Positions 1 through 10,133 of a DNA stretch of 64,000 bases are shown one piece after another (the first letter of the stretch is position 1; each line of letters opens with the position of its first letter). The position numbers and the translations under genes are program-made. Source of the stretch: an uncultured Ulvibacter sp. (lineage in GTDB: Bacteria; Bacteroidota; Bacteroidia; Flavobacteriales; Flavobacteriaceae); the NCBI GenBank assembly GCA_938083445.1, contig CALKCP010000007.1, positions 1 to 64,000 on the forward strand, given 5' to 3'. The notes under the pieces were generated by a model, which saw only the letters and a list, made by a program, of their open reading frames with translations, searched no databases and had not been told where the DNA came from.

Positions 1-26
1 GGCTACTCAGCGCCGTTTGTATTTCT

Positions 27-2453
27 TTAGCGCAAACACGCACCAAAATCATCTTCAAATCGTTTCTGAAGCTTGTTCATGACTTTGTCAACCTGCTTGT
101 CTGTGAGTGTCTTTTTTTGATCTTGAATGGTGAAACTTAGGGCGTACGATTTCTTCCCTTCAGGGAGTTTGGCGCCTGTATACACATCAAACAGATTCAC
201 AGCTTTTAAAAGGCTTTTTTCTGTCTGAAAGGCTGCCGTTTCTAAGTTTTCAAAGCTAATGTTGTCATCTAATAAGAGGGCAAAATCTCTTTTAACTTTT
301 GGGAATTTTGATATGGGCTGCAGTATGTGGTTGTCGGTTCCAATTTCCTCTAATATAGTATCCCATTGAAAATCGGCATAATGCGTTTCATTGTCAACCT
401 GCAGCTTGCTTGTTATTTTCTTTGATACCACACCAAACTCAACAAGTACTTGATTGTTTTTTACCAGTGCGATGCCTTCAGAAATAAGGTCGGTTTTCAA
501 TCCTTTTTCAGTGTAATTTTGAATTCCAAGACGCTCCAGTATGGCTGTAACCACACCTTTCGCATAGAAAAAATCACTCATAGCACTTGGCTGTGTCCAG
601 TTGCCGCTTGTCTTCGTGCCAGACATAATTAAGGAAAGATGCTTCTTTTCAGACCTGCCATCCGGGTAATTATGATAGGTTTTACCAAACTCAAACATCT
701 TTACGTTGCTGGTTTTTCTATTGTTGTTATACCCCAGTACTTCTAGGCCGCCGAAAATCATTGACTGTCTTAAAACCGCAAGATCTTGACTTAGTGGATT
801 AAGCATTTGTACGTCGTGTTCTTGGTTTAATGAGTTGGTTAAATCAATATATTTTGGCGAGGTGAGTGAGTTGCATAACATTTCGTTAAACCCTAAACTC
901 GTAAGCAAAGCACCTATTTTATTTTGAATTTGGTAATCTTCTATTTTGTTATTACTCGAAATGGAGGCATTGAGTTTTTCAGTAAACTTGATGTTGTTAT
1001 ACCCATATACTCTCAGGATTTCTTCAATTACGTCCGCCTCGCGAGTCACATCATTTCTAAAGGCGGGGATGGTCATTCCAATACCCGTTTCTGTAACATT
1101 ATTTACCTTGATGTCTAAGGAGGTAAGTATCTGCTTAATTTTCTCCTTTGGAATTTCTTCCCCAATTAGTGAGGTGGCTTTTTCATAGTTTAAGAAGACC
1201 TGGTGGTCTTCAATCTTTTTTGGGTACTTGTCAATTAATTCACTGGTGATATGCCCTCCAGTTACATTGGTGATGAGCACTGCAGCATGCATCAAGGCGT
1301 ATTCGGTTATGTTTGGATCAATACCTCTCTCAAACCTGAATGATGCGTCTGTATTGAGTCCGTGCCTCTTGGCTGTTTTCCGAACGCTTATTGGGTCAAA
1401 ATAGGCGCTTTCAAGAAAGATGCTGTCTGTACTATCACTAACGCCACTGTGTAAACCACCAAATACTCCGGCAATACAAAGGGGCTTGTCCGCGTCACAG
1501 ATCATTAAATCCTCTTGGTGTAATTTTCGTTCCACCCCATCTAAGGTGGTGAATTTTGTTCCAGCACCTAAGGTTTTTACGTTGATTGTATTCTCTGAAA
1601 TCTTAGAGGCGTCAAATGCATGCAATGGCTGCCCTAGTTCATGTAACACATAATTTGTGCAATCAACGACATTGTTAATCGGACTAAGTCCTATTGCTTT
1701 TAGTCTGTTTTTTAACCAAGCTGGAGATTCGGCCACCTTAATACCGCTTATGGTAACACCACAATAACGAGGTGCAAGGCTAATATCCTCAACGTTTACA
1801 TCAACTTTTAATGTTCTGTTTTCGATTTTAAAACTAGAGGTAGAAGGTGTTATTAATTCGATGGAGACATTTTGCTGCAGCAATCCGGCCTTTAAGTCTC
1901 TTGCTACTCCCCAATGGCTCATGGCGTCTGCACGATTGGGAGTTAATCCAATTTCAAAAACCTCATCATTTTCAACTTCTATGATTGTTGAGGCCAAAGT
2001 ACCCGGGGCTATCTCATTATCGAGCACCATAATTCCGTCATGGTTCTTCCCAAGACCCAACTCATCTTCAGCACAAATCATTCCTTGACTTTCCTCTCCT
2101 CGAATTTTTCCTTTTTTAATCTTCCATGGCTTGCCTTCTGCATCGTATAAGGTAGTTCCGATAGTTGCTACGGGCACTTTTTGTCCTTCAGCAACATTGG
2201 GCGCTCCACAAACTATTTGCAGTATGTTGCCATCGCCAACATCCACCTTTGTAATCTTTAAGCGATCTGCATTGGGGTGTGGTTCACATGCTACGACATG
2301 ACCAACAACGATTCCTTCTAAACCACCAAGAACTGAGGAATACGAATCTATTCCTTCAACCTCAAGACCTAGGTCGGTTAATAACTCGCCCGCCTTTTCA
2401 GCATCCCAGTCTAACTTGATAAATTGCTTCAGCCAATTGTAAGAAATCTTCAT
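27..2453 (-). CDS. pheT: Phenylalanine--tRNA ligase beta subunit
   Basis: Beta subunit of the cytoplasmic alpha2beta2 phenylalanyl-tRNA synthetase, which charges tRNA-Phe. The 808-residue length is normal for the full bacterial form. An N-terminal EMAP/OB-type tRNA-binding domain is visible at about residues 40-150 (HPNADRLK, then CGAPN, then GMICAEDELGLG). The B3/B4 editing region and B5 domain follow in the middle (FDASKI near 275). A ferredoxin-fold anticodon-binding domain occupies about the last 95 residues (FPKVKRDFALLLD). The ATG is 23 bases downstream of a clear Bacteroidota promoter. The pheS partner is not in the window, as is common in this phylum. Identification is secure. Confidence 0.97.
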   Translation of the reverse strand: MKISYNWLKQFIKLDWDAEKAGELLTDLGLEVEGIDSYSSVLGGLEGIVVGHVVACEPHPNADRLKITKVDVGDGNILQIVCGAPNVAEGQKVPVATIGTTLYDAEGKPWKIKKGKIRGEESQGMICAEDELGLGKNHDGIMVLDNEIAPGTLASTIIEVENDEVFEIGLTPNRADAMSHWGVARDLKAGLLQQNVSIELITPSTSSFKIENRTLKVDVNVEDISLAPRYCGVTISGIKVAESPAWLKNRLKAIGLSPINNVVDCTNYVLHELGQPLHAFDASKISENTINVKTLGAGTKFTTLDGVERKLHQEDLMICDADKPLCIAGVFGGLHSGVSDSTDSIFLESAYFDPISVRKTAKRHGLNTDASFRFERGIDPNITEYALMHAAVLITNVTGGHITSELIDKYPKKIEDHQVFLNYEKATSLIGEEIPKEKIKQILTSLDIKVNNVTETGIGMTIPAFRNDVTREADVIEEILRVYGYNNIKFTEKLNASISSNNKIEDYQIQNKIGALLTSLGFNEMLCNSLTSPKYIDLTNSLNQEHDVQMLNPLSQDLAVLRQSMIFGGLEVLGYNNNRKTSNVKMFEFGKTYHNYPDGRSEKKHLSLIMSGTKTSGNWTQPSAMSDFFYAKGVVTAILERLGIQNYTEKGLKTDLISEGIALVKNNQVLVEFGVVSKKITSKLQVDNETHYADFQWDTILEEIGTDNHILQPISKFPKVKRDFALLLDDNISFENLETAAFQTEKSLLKAVNLFDVYTGAKLPEGKKSYALSFTIQDQKKTLTDKQVDKVMNKLQKRFEDDFGACLR

Positions 2454-2775
2454 TGATCTTCTTGATTTAAGGAAACAAAGATAAAATATTGAAGCAAGGA
2501 TTCAAACAATGATTTGTAATTCATACCTTTAATTTAGTTTGTTTTCAATATACTGTATGCCAATGCTTTACGCCTGTTGTATTTCAAGGAGTTTGATGGG
2601 GCATATTCCGTCTAGCCAGATTTTGAATAAAGACTAAGAAGTGAAAACCAATTTAAGGGACATTGAGTTGTTGCATTTGAGGTTCGATGAGGTCGATATC
2701 TGCAGGCTCATAATGGAGCAGTACTTTTTTATGTAGTGAATTAAATGTAATTTCGAATCTTACAAAACATGCCTT
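2454..2775. other. Intergenic region between divergent pheT and a lipoprotein gene
   Basis: This 322-base stretch carries the pheT promoter at its left end. No clear TAnnTTTG promoter is seen for the rightward gene; TAATTTCG near 2749 is the closest. A 31-codon GTG-started frame at 2641-2736 has no recognisable homology and is not called as a gene. No hairpin or repeat was seen. Confidence 0.4.
2476..2506 (-). promoter_or_regulatory. pheT promoter, TTTG-N19-TATCTTTG
   Basis: On the minus strand a TTTG box (2503-2506) is followed after exactly 19 bases by TATCTTTG (2476-2483). This matches the known Bacteroidota sigma-A consensus (TTTG at -33, TAnnTTTG at -7). It lies 23 bases upstream of the pheT ATG and is the best complete promoter match in the window. 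Confidence 0.65.
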
Positions 2776-3987
2776 ATGCCTAAATATTTGAGCTTTTTTT
2801 TACTGTCGGTTTTATTCATTAGTTGTGGAAAAGAGGTGAATTCTCTAAAAGAAGGATCTTGGAGAGCGACTATAAACTTAGGGGAAGGGAAGGAACTCCC
2901 TTTTTTGATGTCTTATGCGGCCCATAGCGGTTTTGAAATGTACAATGCTGAAGAACAGATAGTGGTTACAGACATTAGCATGGAAGGAGATTCGATTACC
3001 ATCAAAATGCCTGTCTTTGAGGGTGTTTTTAAGGGTGTTTATTCTGAAACAAAGATCAATGGCGACTTTATAATGCCTAGCCTTAAGCGGGTGGTGCCTT
3101 TTGAAATGCGCTATGATGACGCTCCCAGGTTTTCTTCTTCTGAAAAACCTTCAGTAGAACTCACTGGAAACTGGGAAGTGGTTTTTAGTCCCAATACCCC
3201 CGACGACCGCTACGAAGCAAAGGGTGTTTTTGAGCAGGAGGGAAGCAAACTAACAGGAACTTTTAGAACCAAGACGGGCGATTATCGCTATTTAGAGGGG
3301 GTTGTTACAAAGGATTCGTTTCAGTTGTCAACCTTCGACGGTGCCCATGCTTTTTTGTTTGAAGGCCAGGTGAAGGACAGCGTACTGAGTGGTACTTTTT
3401 ATAGTGGAAATCACTGGAAAGAACCCTTTACAGCCAAAAGGAATGACGCCTATGAATTACCCGAGGCCACCGCATTAACCTTTATAAAAGAAGGCTACGA
3501 AGGATTTGATTTTTCATTTCCTGATACAGATGGAAATCTAGTTTCACTGAAAGATGAACAATTTCAAGAAAAAGTGGTGCTGGTTCAAATTATGGGAACC
3601 TGGTGTCCTAATTGCTTAGATGAGACAAAATTCTACACCAACTATGTCAAGAAGACCAAAAACCCCGATGTTGCTTTTGTTGCTTTGGCCTTCGAATACG
3701 CTCCAACCAAAGAACGGGCGATCGCAAGTATCAATCGATTGGTGAAAGGAGTAGGGGTTCCTTATCCCATCTTATTGGCTCAATATGGTTCTAGTAGCAA
3801 AGCCAAAGCCAACGAAAAGTTACCGATGTTAAACCATGTCTTGTCGTATCCCACCACCATTTTTATAGATAAAAAGGGTGAGGTTCGAAGAATCCATACA
3901 GGCTTTAATGGCCCAGCAACAGGCAAAATCTATGAGGAATTTGTTGTAGATTTTGAAAGCTATCTTCAAGAATTAACAGCCGAATAA
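2776..3987 (+). CDS. TlpA-like thioredoxin-fold lipoprotein
   Basis: A 403-residue exported lipoprotein. The N-terminus is a short hydrophobic signal ending in a lipobox (LFISC, cysteine at about 17). Residues 20-240 form a beta-rich domain of the kind often fused to thioredoxins in Bacteroidota. From about 250 to 395 there is a TlpA/AhpC-TSA thioredoxin fold with a WCPNC active site (cysteines 277 and 280) and the cis-proline region SYPTT. It probably reduces disulfides or haem-ligand cysteines in the periplasm, but the substrate is unknown. It is transcribed alone and converges on the MFS gene. Family is sure, role is inferred. Confidence 0.85.
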   Translation: MPKYLSFFLLSVLFISCGKEVNSLKEGSWRATINLGEGKELPFLMSYAAHSGFEMYNAEEQIVVTDISMEGDSITIKMPVFEGVFKGVYSETKINGDFIMPSLKRVVPFEMRYDDAPRFSSSEKPSVELTGNWEVVFSPNTPDDRYEAKGVFEQEGSKLTGTFRTKTGDYRYLEGVVTKDSFQLSTFDGAHAFLFEGQVKDSVLSGTFYSGNHWKEPFTAKRNDAYELPEATALTFIKEGYEGFDFSFPDTDGNLVSLKDEQFQEKVVLVQIMGTWCPNCLDETKFYTNYVKKTKNPDVAFVALAFEYAPTKERAIASINRLVKGVGVPYPILLAQYGSSSKAKANEKLPMLNHVLSYPTTIFIDKKGEVRRIHTGFNGPATGKIYEEFVVDFESYLQELTAE

Positions 3988-4028
3988 AAGCCAGCAGTTT
4001 TTTTACAAGAGACTCATTCTAGGCGTTT

Positions 4029-5210
4029 CTATTTGAAACCTTTGTTGAGGTCCGGTTTTTTGATTGTAAAGTATAGGATTACAAAAACGGTAGCGATTGC
4101 AGTTAGCAGAAAGCTAGTGTCAGCACCGAACTGATACCATAACAAACCCGCAAGGGTGCTTGCGATCATTGCACAAATGCTTTGGAAAGCGGAAAAAGTT
4201 CCAATGGCAGTGGCCGTATTTTCTTTAGAAACAAGGTTGCTCAGCCACGCTTTCGTGATTCCTTCGGTAGCCGCGGCATACAGTCCATATCCAAAAAAGA
4301 GCACAATGAAAGCATACGTACTTGTAAACGCAGCCATTCCGAAGTACACCAAACTAAAAAGAATCAATCCGAAAAGAAACATCCTCTTCAAGCCAAGCTT
4401 ATCGGCCAAGCGCCCCAGAGGGAAGGCAAAAGCCGCATATACAAGATTGTAAAAGATATACATGCCAATAACCATAGTGTCGTCAAAACCAGCCTCTTTT
4501 GCTTTCAGTAATAAAAACACATCTGAGCTGTTAAACAGAGCGAAAAACAGCAATCCTCTTGCGGTTATTTTATATTCAGAAGGGCTCTTTTTCCAATAGT
4601 CTATAAATGAAAAGAAGCCAATTTTCTTCTTTTTAGGTGCTGCTAAACGCTTTTTGTCTTTCAGAAAGAATGTGGATATCACTGCTAGCGCGCCAGGAAT
4701 GAAGGCGATATAAAATAGATTGATATATTCTTCAGGATAATAGAACAAATAGATAAGAGCGAATAAAGGCCCTAAAACAGCGCCAAGAGTATCCATGGAG
4801 CGATGGAAACCAAAAACCTCCCCTTTGGTTGCTGGTGTTGCTTCATCCGATAAGAGGGCGTCTCTGGCTCCTGTTCGTATTCCTTTTCCGAATCGATCTA
4901 GGGTACGAGCGAATAGAATCCAAAGAGGGTATACAAAGAAAGCCATCATCGGTTTTGAGATTGCACTGAAGGCATATCCAATTTGAACGAATGGGGATCT
5001 TTTTGCTTTGCTGTCGGATAACTGCCCGAAATAACCCTTGCTTAGTCCTGATGTTGCTTCTGCAATACCTTCTAAGATTCCAATGAGTAAAATGGAAAAC
5101 CCAATGGTTTGTAAATAAATAGGCAAGACAGGATAGAGCATTTCGCTGGCCATGTCTGTAAACAAGCTCACAATAGAAAGCACCCAAACCGATCTCGTAA
5201 TATTTTTCAA
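4029..5210 (-). CDS. MFS transporter, TTG start
   Basis: A 393-residue major facilitator superfamily permease with about 12 predicted membrane segments. The loop between segments 2 and 3 (GQLSDSKAKR) and the following DRFGKGIRTGARDALLSD stretch identify a well-populated MFS subfamily whose substrate is not known. The start is TTG at 5210, overlapping the stop of the upstream acetyltransferase gene as TTGA, so the two are probably translationally coupled. The next ATG would remove part of the first membrane segment. Substrate cannot be inferred from sequence. Confidence 0.85.
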   Translation of the reverse strand: MKNITRSVWVLSIVSLFTDMASEMLYPVLPIYLQTIGFSILLIGILEGIAEATSGLSKGYFGQLSDSKAKRSPFVQIGYAFSAISKPMMAFFVYPLWILFARTLDRFGKGIRTGARDALLSDEATPATKGEVFGFHRSMDTLGAVLGPLFALIYLFYYPEEYINLFYIAFIPGALAVISTFFLKDKKRLAAPKKKKIGFFSFIDYWKKSPSEYKITARGLLFFALFNSSDVFLLLKAKEAGFDDTMVIGMYIFYNLVYAAFAFPLGRLADKLGLKRMFLFGLILFSLVYFGMAAFTSTYAFIVLFFGYGLYAAATEGITKAWLSNLVSKENTATAIGTFSAFQSICAMIASTLAGLLWYQFGADTSFLLTAIATVFVILYFTIKKPDLNKGFK

Positions 5211-5677
5211 GGACGTATGTTTAATGTAGCTTTTTCTATGGCAAGGCGTACTTTTCGAATTCCGTGATCGGTATCATACTGGTCTACCTCTTTAAAGCCA
5301 AAATTTTTGTAAAGTGCTATGGCGGGTATATTCGCGAGCCCTGTTTCAACGGTAATTGTATTGCCCACGAACAATTCGAAAATAAAGGTGAGAAGTTCAC
5401 TGCCTATTCCTTGTCTAAAATAGGTGGGATGCACCACCATGCTGGCGATGTGAAATGCCGTCAAACTTGGCTCAATCTCAATTACGGCTGTTAATTCCTT
5501 GCCTATCCAATGCCCAAAGAATGAGGTCTCACTGTTTTTAAAGTCAACAATCGCTCTCTTAAGTGGGGGAAAGTCTTTCGCGCCTAAGATTTCAGCTTCA
5601 ACAGCATAAGACGCTTGAAAAACAGCATAGGTTTTCTCAGCGATTGTGTCCTCTTGTTGGTCTAGAATAGTAATCAT
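5207..5677 (-). CDS. GNAT family N-acetyltransferase
   Basis: A 156-residue acyl-CoA-dependent N-acetyltransferase. The acetyl-CoA loop is visible as VHPTYFRQGIGSELL (R/Q-x-x-G-x-G/A), followed by a C-terminal NIPAIALYKNFGF typical of motif B. The substrate is unknown. It is the first gene of a two-gene unit with the MFS transporter and its stop codon overlaps the transporter start, which suggests a joint role such as detoxification by acetylation plus export; this is inference. A TATTTTTG box lies upstream at 5767-5774, without a convincing -33 element. Confidence 0.85.
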   Translation of the reverse strand: MITILDQQEDTIAEKTYAVFQASYAVEAEILGAKDFPPLKRAIVDFKNSETSFFGHWIGKELTAVIEIEPSLTAFHIASMVVHPTYFRQGIGSELLTFIFELFVGNTITVETGLANIPAIALYKNFGFKEVDQYDTDHGIRKVRLAIEKATLNIRP

Positions 5678-5850
5678 AGAAGTTTGTAGATAAGGAACGT
5701 TGGTTTGGTATACTGGCTGTCTCGTTTTTATAGTAGGGCAGGCCTCAATGCTTTTTTAGTACATTTCAAAAATACTACAAGCAAGTGAAACGCTCTTGTG
5801 ATATCTTTAATTTGTGCTGGGTTCGCAGCAAATTAGCATGAAAATACGAC

Positions 5851-7956
5851 CTATGAAATGTAATTCCATATGTTTTTGTATTTCATCAGTTGCTCTAATG
5901 TGCTCTTAATAGGTAGGTTGTCTTCTTCGGAAAGGTAAGGGTCTTGTTTTAAAACCTCAAATGCGTAGCTACGCGCAATCTTCAAAATTTCCGAGTCTCT
6001 TACAATATCTGCTATCCGAAGGTTTAAAACACCACTCTGCTGTGTGCCCATCAAATCGCCCGGACCTCTTAGCTTTAGGTCAACTTCAGCGATTTCAAAA
6101 CCATCACTAGTGCGAGTCATTGTTTCCAAACGGGTCTTTGCGTCTGCAGACAGTTTATGACTGGTCATTAAAATACAATAACTCTGTTCGGCACCACGAC
6201 CCACGCGTCCTCGAAGCTGATGCAATTGGGATAAGCCAAACCGCTCTGCACTTTCAATAATCATGACACTGGCATTTGGAACATTTACGCCAACCTCAAT
6301 TACCGTAGTTGCAACCATTATCTGTGTCTCCTTTTTTATAAAACGATTCATTTCAAATTCCTTGTCGGCGGGTTTCATTTTTCCATGCACGATAGAAACT
6401 TGGTATTTTGGCAGGGGAAATTCGCGCACAATACTTTCATATCCATCCATCAAATCCTTGTAATCTAAGGTCTCACTTTCTTGGATTAATGGGTACACAA
6501 TATACACCTGTCGGCCCTTTGTAATTTCGTCTCTTATAAACCGAAAAACCTTGAGTCTGTTTGCGTCAAAACGATGCACTGTTTTGATGTCTTTTCTGCC
6601 TGGAGGAAGTTCATCAATTACGCTGCTATCTAAGTCGCCATAAACACTCATTGCCAGGGTACGCGGAATGGGTGTCGCAGTCATTACAAGAACGTGAGGT
6701 GGGTAGGTGTTTTTATACCATAATTTACTTCGTTGTGCGACGCCAAAACGGTGTTGTTCATCAATAATAGCCAGGCCTAAATTCTTAAATTTTACCTTGT
6801 CTTCCAGTAGTGCATGTGTGCCAATAAGGATGTCTATAGTGCCATTTTCCAGCTTTTCGTGAATTTCTCTTCGTTTTGAAGCTTTGGTTGAACCTTGTAA
6901 TAATGAAATGCTGAGTTTAAGTTCTTTACATAAATCTGATAAGCCATGATAGTGCTGTACTGACAAAATTGCAGTCGGCGCCATAAGGCATGCTTGAAAA
7001 CCATTGTCAACGGCTATTAACATTGATGTTAGTGCCACTATGGTCTTCCCGCTTCCAACGTCGCCCTGCAGTAAACGGTTCATTTGCGCATTGCTGCCTA
7101 AGTCATTTCTTATTTCCTTGATAACGCGCTTTTGTGCACTCGTTAATTCGAAGGGCAAATGCTCATGATAAAAGCGATTAAAGTGCTCCCCTATTTTCTG
7201 AAAGGGATAGCCCTTAATTTTCGTTTTATGAAGCAGGTTTTTTCGAACCAATTGTACTTGTATGTAAAACAATTCTTCAAACTTTAAACGGTATTCTGCA
7301 GCTGCTAAAAGTGCTTGACTTTTCGGAAAATGAATGTTTAAAAGTGCCTCGCTTTTCGACATCAATTTAAGGCTATCTAAGAGGTGCTTTGAAAGGCTCT
7401 CTTGGAAGCCGTTTTTAGACTCTAAAAACAACTGTTGCATCAGTCCATTTAGCACCCGATTTGTGATGCCGCTATTTGCTAATTTTTCGGTGGAAGGATA
7501 CACAGGTTGTAGGGCAGAACGCATGCTTTTTTCATGGGTTTCTAGCAATTCCATTTCGGGATGCGGCATCGAAAAAACACCATTGTAAAAACTGGTCTTT
7601 CCGAAGATCACATACGGAATGTTGAGTTTTAAATTTTCACGAATCCATTTTTGTCCTCGAAACCAAACAAGCTCCATTCTCCCGGTTTCATCTTGAAAGG
7701 TAGCAACCAGGCGTTTTCCTCTTTTTTGTTCTACTGTTTTAATATGCGTGATTTTACCAATTACTTGAATTTCAGCGCTGGTTTTTGGTAAGCTGTTTAC
7801 CTTGTAGAATTGGGTTCGGTCTAAATACCGGTTTGGAAAAAGATTCAATAAATCCTGAAAAGTGTGAATACCAACTTCATTTTTAAGCAAAATGGCCCTA
7901 TTAGGACCAACACCTTTGAGATAATCTATAGGGGTTTGCAGAAATGTTGAATTCAT
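5851..7956 (-). CDS. recG: ATP-dependent DNA helicase RecG
   Basis: RecG reverses stalled replication forks and processes branched DNA. The 701-residue length is normal. The wedge/OB domain lies at about 55-150. The motor domain carries Walker A GDVGSGKT and the DExH box (IIDEQHRFG). The C-terminal helicase domain has the QLRGRVGRG motif VI and ends with the RecG C-terminal region (LKLRGPGDLMGTQQSG). All key motifs are present. It stands alone, divergent from the M1 peptidase gene across about 100 bases. Confidence 0.97.
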   Translation of the reverse strand: MNSTFLQTPIDYLKGVGPNRAILLKNEVGIHTFQDLLNLFPNRYLDRTQFYKVNSLPKTSAEIQVIGKITHIKTVEQKRGKRLVATFQDETGRMELVWFRGQKWIRENLKLNIPYVIFGKTSFYNGVFSMPHPEMELLETHEKSMRSALQPVYPSTEKLANSGITNRVLNGLMQQLFLESKNGFQESLSKHLLDSLKLMSKSEALLNIHFPKSQALLAAAEYRLKFEELFYIQVQLVRKNLLHKTKIKGYPFQKIGEHFNRFYHEHLPFELTSAQKRVIKEIRNDLGSNAQMNRLLQGDVGSGKTIVALTSMLIAVDNGFQACLMAPTAILSVQHYHGLSDLCKELKLSISLLQGSTKASKRREIHEKLENGTIDILIGTHALLEDKVKFKNLGLAIIDEQHRFGVAQRSKLWYKNTYPPHVLVMTATPIPRTLAMSVYGDLDSSVIDELPPGRKDIKTVHRFDANRLKVFRFIRDEITKGRQVYIVYPLIQESETLDYKDLMDGYESIVREFPLPKYQVSIVHGKMKPADKEFEMNRFIKKETQIMVATTVIEVGVNVPNASVMIIESAERFGLSQLHQLRGRVGRGAEQSYCILMTSHKLSADAKTRLETMTRTSDGFEIAEVDLKLRGPGDLMGTQQSGVLNLRIADIVRDSEILKIARSYAFEVLKQDPYLSEEDNLPIKSTLEQLMKYKNIWNYIS

Positions 7957-8056
7957 AAAACGAATTTAACAAATTTCGACGAAGACAGGAATGTCCCTCT
8001 AGTAATTCTATACATTATTAGTTAACTTGGCGTCACGTATTGGCTAGGTGTTTTTT

Positions 8057-10117
8057 ATGAAGAGAATTATTCTTGTATTATGTGTTTTGTTTGGGGGTCT
8101 TAGTAACGCTCAACAGACTGAAACTATTGATTTTATTAGTGTCACAGCTCAAATTGAACCTATTGCTTCAGAGAAAAAAGTGATTGGAACAGCTTCCTAT
8201 ACCTTTAATGTCCTTAAGAGTACAGATTCCATTTATCTAGATGCGAAGGCGATGCGTGTGAGTAATGTATTCCCTAAAAGCCTAACAATTACTCAAGAGG
8301 AAGATAAAATTTGGCTGATCGATGCGTTCGATGCGAATAGAGCGTATACCATATCCTTTTCCTTTGAAGCAACTCCTAAGCAAACCCTTTATTTTTTTGA
8401 AAATCAGATTTGGACGCAGGGCCAAGGAAAATACACGTCTCATTGGCTACCCAGCATTGACGATATGAATGACAAAATGGAATTTGACATCACTATTGTG
8501 GTCCCTTCTAAAAAAACTGTAATTGCGAACGGGAAGCTCCTTTCTAACGAACGAAATGGGAATAAGAATCACTTCAAATTTGACATGCAAGCGCCCATGG
8601 CAAGTTATTTGGTTGCATTTGCAGTGGGCGACTTTGCGAAGAAGACCATCTACTCCGATACAGCGATTCCTCTTGAATTGTATTATGAAAGAAAGGATTC
8701 ACTCAAGGTTGAGCCCACCTATCGATACACAAAAGAAATATTTGATTTTTTAGAATCTGAAATCGGTGTGGCATATCCTTGGCAGAATTACAAGCAAGTT
8801 CCTGTGCGTGATTTCCTCTATGCTGGGATGGAAAACACAACAGCAACCTTCTTCTCTGAAGCTTTTGTTTCCGACTCAATAGGGTTTGCAGATAGAAACT
8901 ATGTTACGGTCAATGCGCACGAACTGGCGCATCAATGGTTTGGCAACTTGGTCACAGAAACAGAGGGGACGCACCATTGGTTGCACGAAGGATTCGCAAC
9001 CTATTATGCTTTACTTGCTGAAAAAGAACTATTTGGAGCGGAGTATTACTATTGGAAGTTGTTTCAATCGGCCGAACAATTAAAGGCCCTAAGTGATGAA
9101 GGGAAGGGAGAATCTTTGCTAAACCCCAAAGCAAGCTCATTGACTTTTTATGAAAAAGGCGCCTGGGCTTTGCACATTCTTAGGTCTCAAATAGGAGCGG
9201 AGGCCTTTAGAGTAGCGATTGTCAATTATTTGGAGATGTTTCGTTTTAAGAATGTCACGACAGAAGATTTTCTCAACGAAGCCAGAATTGCCTCCGGGCA
9301 AGATTTAAAGACGTTTGAAACCGATTGGTTATATCAGACAGCGTTTAAAGCAGAACAGGCTTATACGTCTTTAATGAAGTCACCTTTTATCAAAAAGTAT
9401 TTTGAAGTTGCGGCATTGGCACCATTTTCTATTCCTGAGAAGAGGCTTCAGCTAAAAACCGCCCTTAGCTTTCCGAATGATTATATAGGGCAAGAAGCCG
9501 TTTATCAGCTCGCTGGCGAACCGCTTTCTGAAACCATCGGCTTGTATAAGAATGGTTTTGCTAGTAACAATATCTATGTGAGGCAGGCAATTGCACTGTC
9601 ACTAGAAACCATTCCTATGGCATTAAAAAAGGACTACGAATCCTTACTCGATGATGCTTCATACGTTACCCAGGAAGCCGCTTTGTATCAACTTTGGGCG
9701 CAATTTCCAAAGAATAGAGCACGCTATTTAAACAAGATGAAAGGTGTTATGGGTTTTCAGAATAGGAATGTTCGTCAGCTATGGCTGGTGCTGGCCATTG
9801 CAGATCCATCCTATAGGATTGCTGAAAAGGAAACCTTTAAGAAGGAATTAAAATCGTACACATCGCCTGCCTATAGTTTCGAAATTAGAGAGACTGCTTT
9901 TGGCTATATTCATGAACTTCAGCTTTGGGACACACAAACGATAGGGCATCTAGTAAATGCGAGTGTGCATCCTTCATGGCGTTTTAAAAAGAACGCCCGA
10001 AAATTAGTAGATTCAGTCTTAAAAAAGGAAACCTATAAAAACCAAATGGTTCTTCGCATGCAAACTTATTCTGAAGAGGAACGTGCTTATTTAAAAACGA
10101 AATTAGATTTGGAATGA
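8057..10117 (+). CDS. M1 family zinc aminopeptidase, exported
   Basis: A 686-residue metallo-aminopeptidase of the gluzincin M1 family, with an N-terminal signal peptide ending SNAQQ. The exopeptidase motif appears as AGMEN (near 258). The zinc site is complete: HELAHQW at 288-294 and, 18 residues after H292, the ligand E311 in HEGFAT. The C-terminal third is a helical, HEAT-like region. An in-frame GTG lies nine bases upstream, but the ATG at 8057 gives the better signal peptide (MKRIILVLCVLFGG). It probably degrades peptides in the periplasm. Confidence 0.92.
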   Translation: MKRIILVLCVLFGGLSNAQQTETIDFISVTAQIEPIASEKKVIGTASYTFNVLKSTDSIYLDAKAMRVSNVFPKSLTITQEEDKIWLIDAFDANRAYTISFSFEATPKQTLYFFENQIWTQGQGKYTSHWLPSIDDMNDKMEFDITIVVPSKKTVIANGKLLSNERNGNKNHFKFDMQAPMASYLVAFAVGDFAKKTIYSDTAIPLELYYERKDSLKVEPTYRYTKEIFDFLESEIGVAYPWQNYKQVPVRDFLYAGMENTTATFFSEAFVSDSIGFADRNYVTVNAHELAHQWFGNLVTETEGTHHWLHEGFATYYALLAEKELFGAEYYYWKLFQSAEQLKALSDEGKGESLLNPKASSLTFYEKGAWALHILRSQIGAEAFRVAIVNYLEMFRFKNVTTEDFLNEARIASGQDLKTFETDWLYQTAFKAEQAYTSLMKSPFIKKYFEVAALAPFSIPEKRLQLKTALSFPNDYIGQEAVYQLAGEPLSETIGLYKNGFASNNIYVRQAIALSLETIPMALKKDYESLLDDASYVTQEAALYQLWAQFPKNRARYLNKMKGVMGFQNRNVRQLWLVLAIADPSYRIAEKETFKKELKSYTSPAYSFEIRETAFGYIHELQLWDTQTIGHLVNASVHPSWRFKKNARKLVDSVLKKETYKNQMVLRMQTYSEEERAYLKTKLDLE

Positions 10118-10133
10118 GGCCAACGATTGAGGG

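Noticed and set aside
2641-2736. A 31-codon GTG-started frame upstream of the TlpA-like gene
   Set aside because: It looks protein-like in composition, but has no known relative, no ATG and no promoter.
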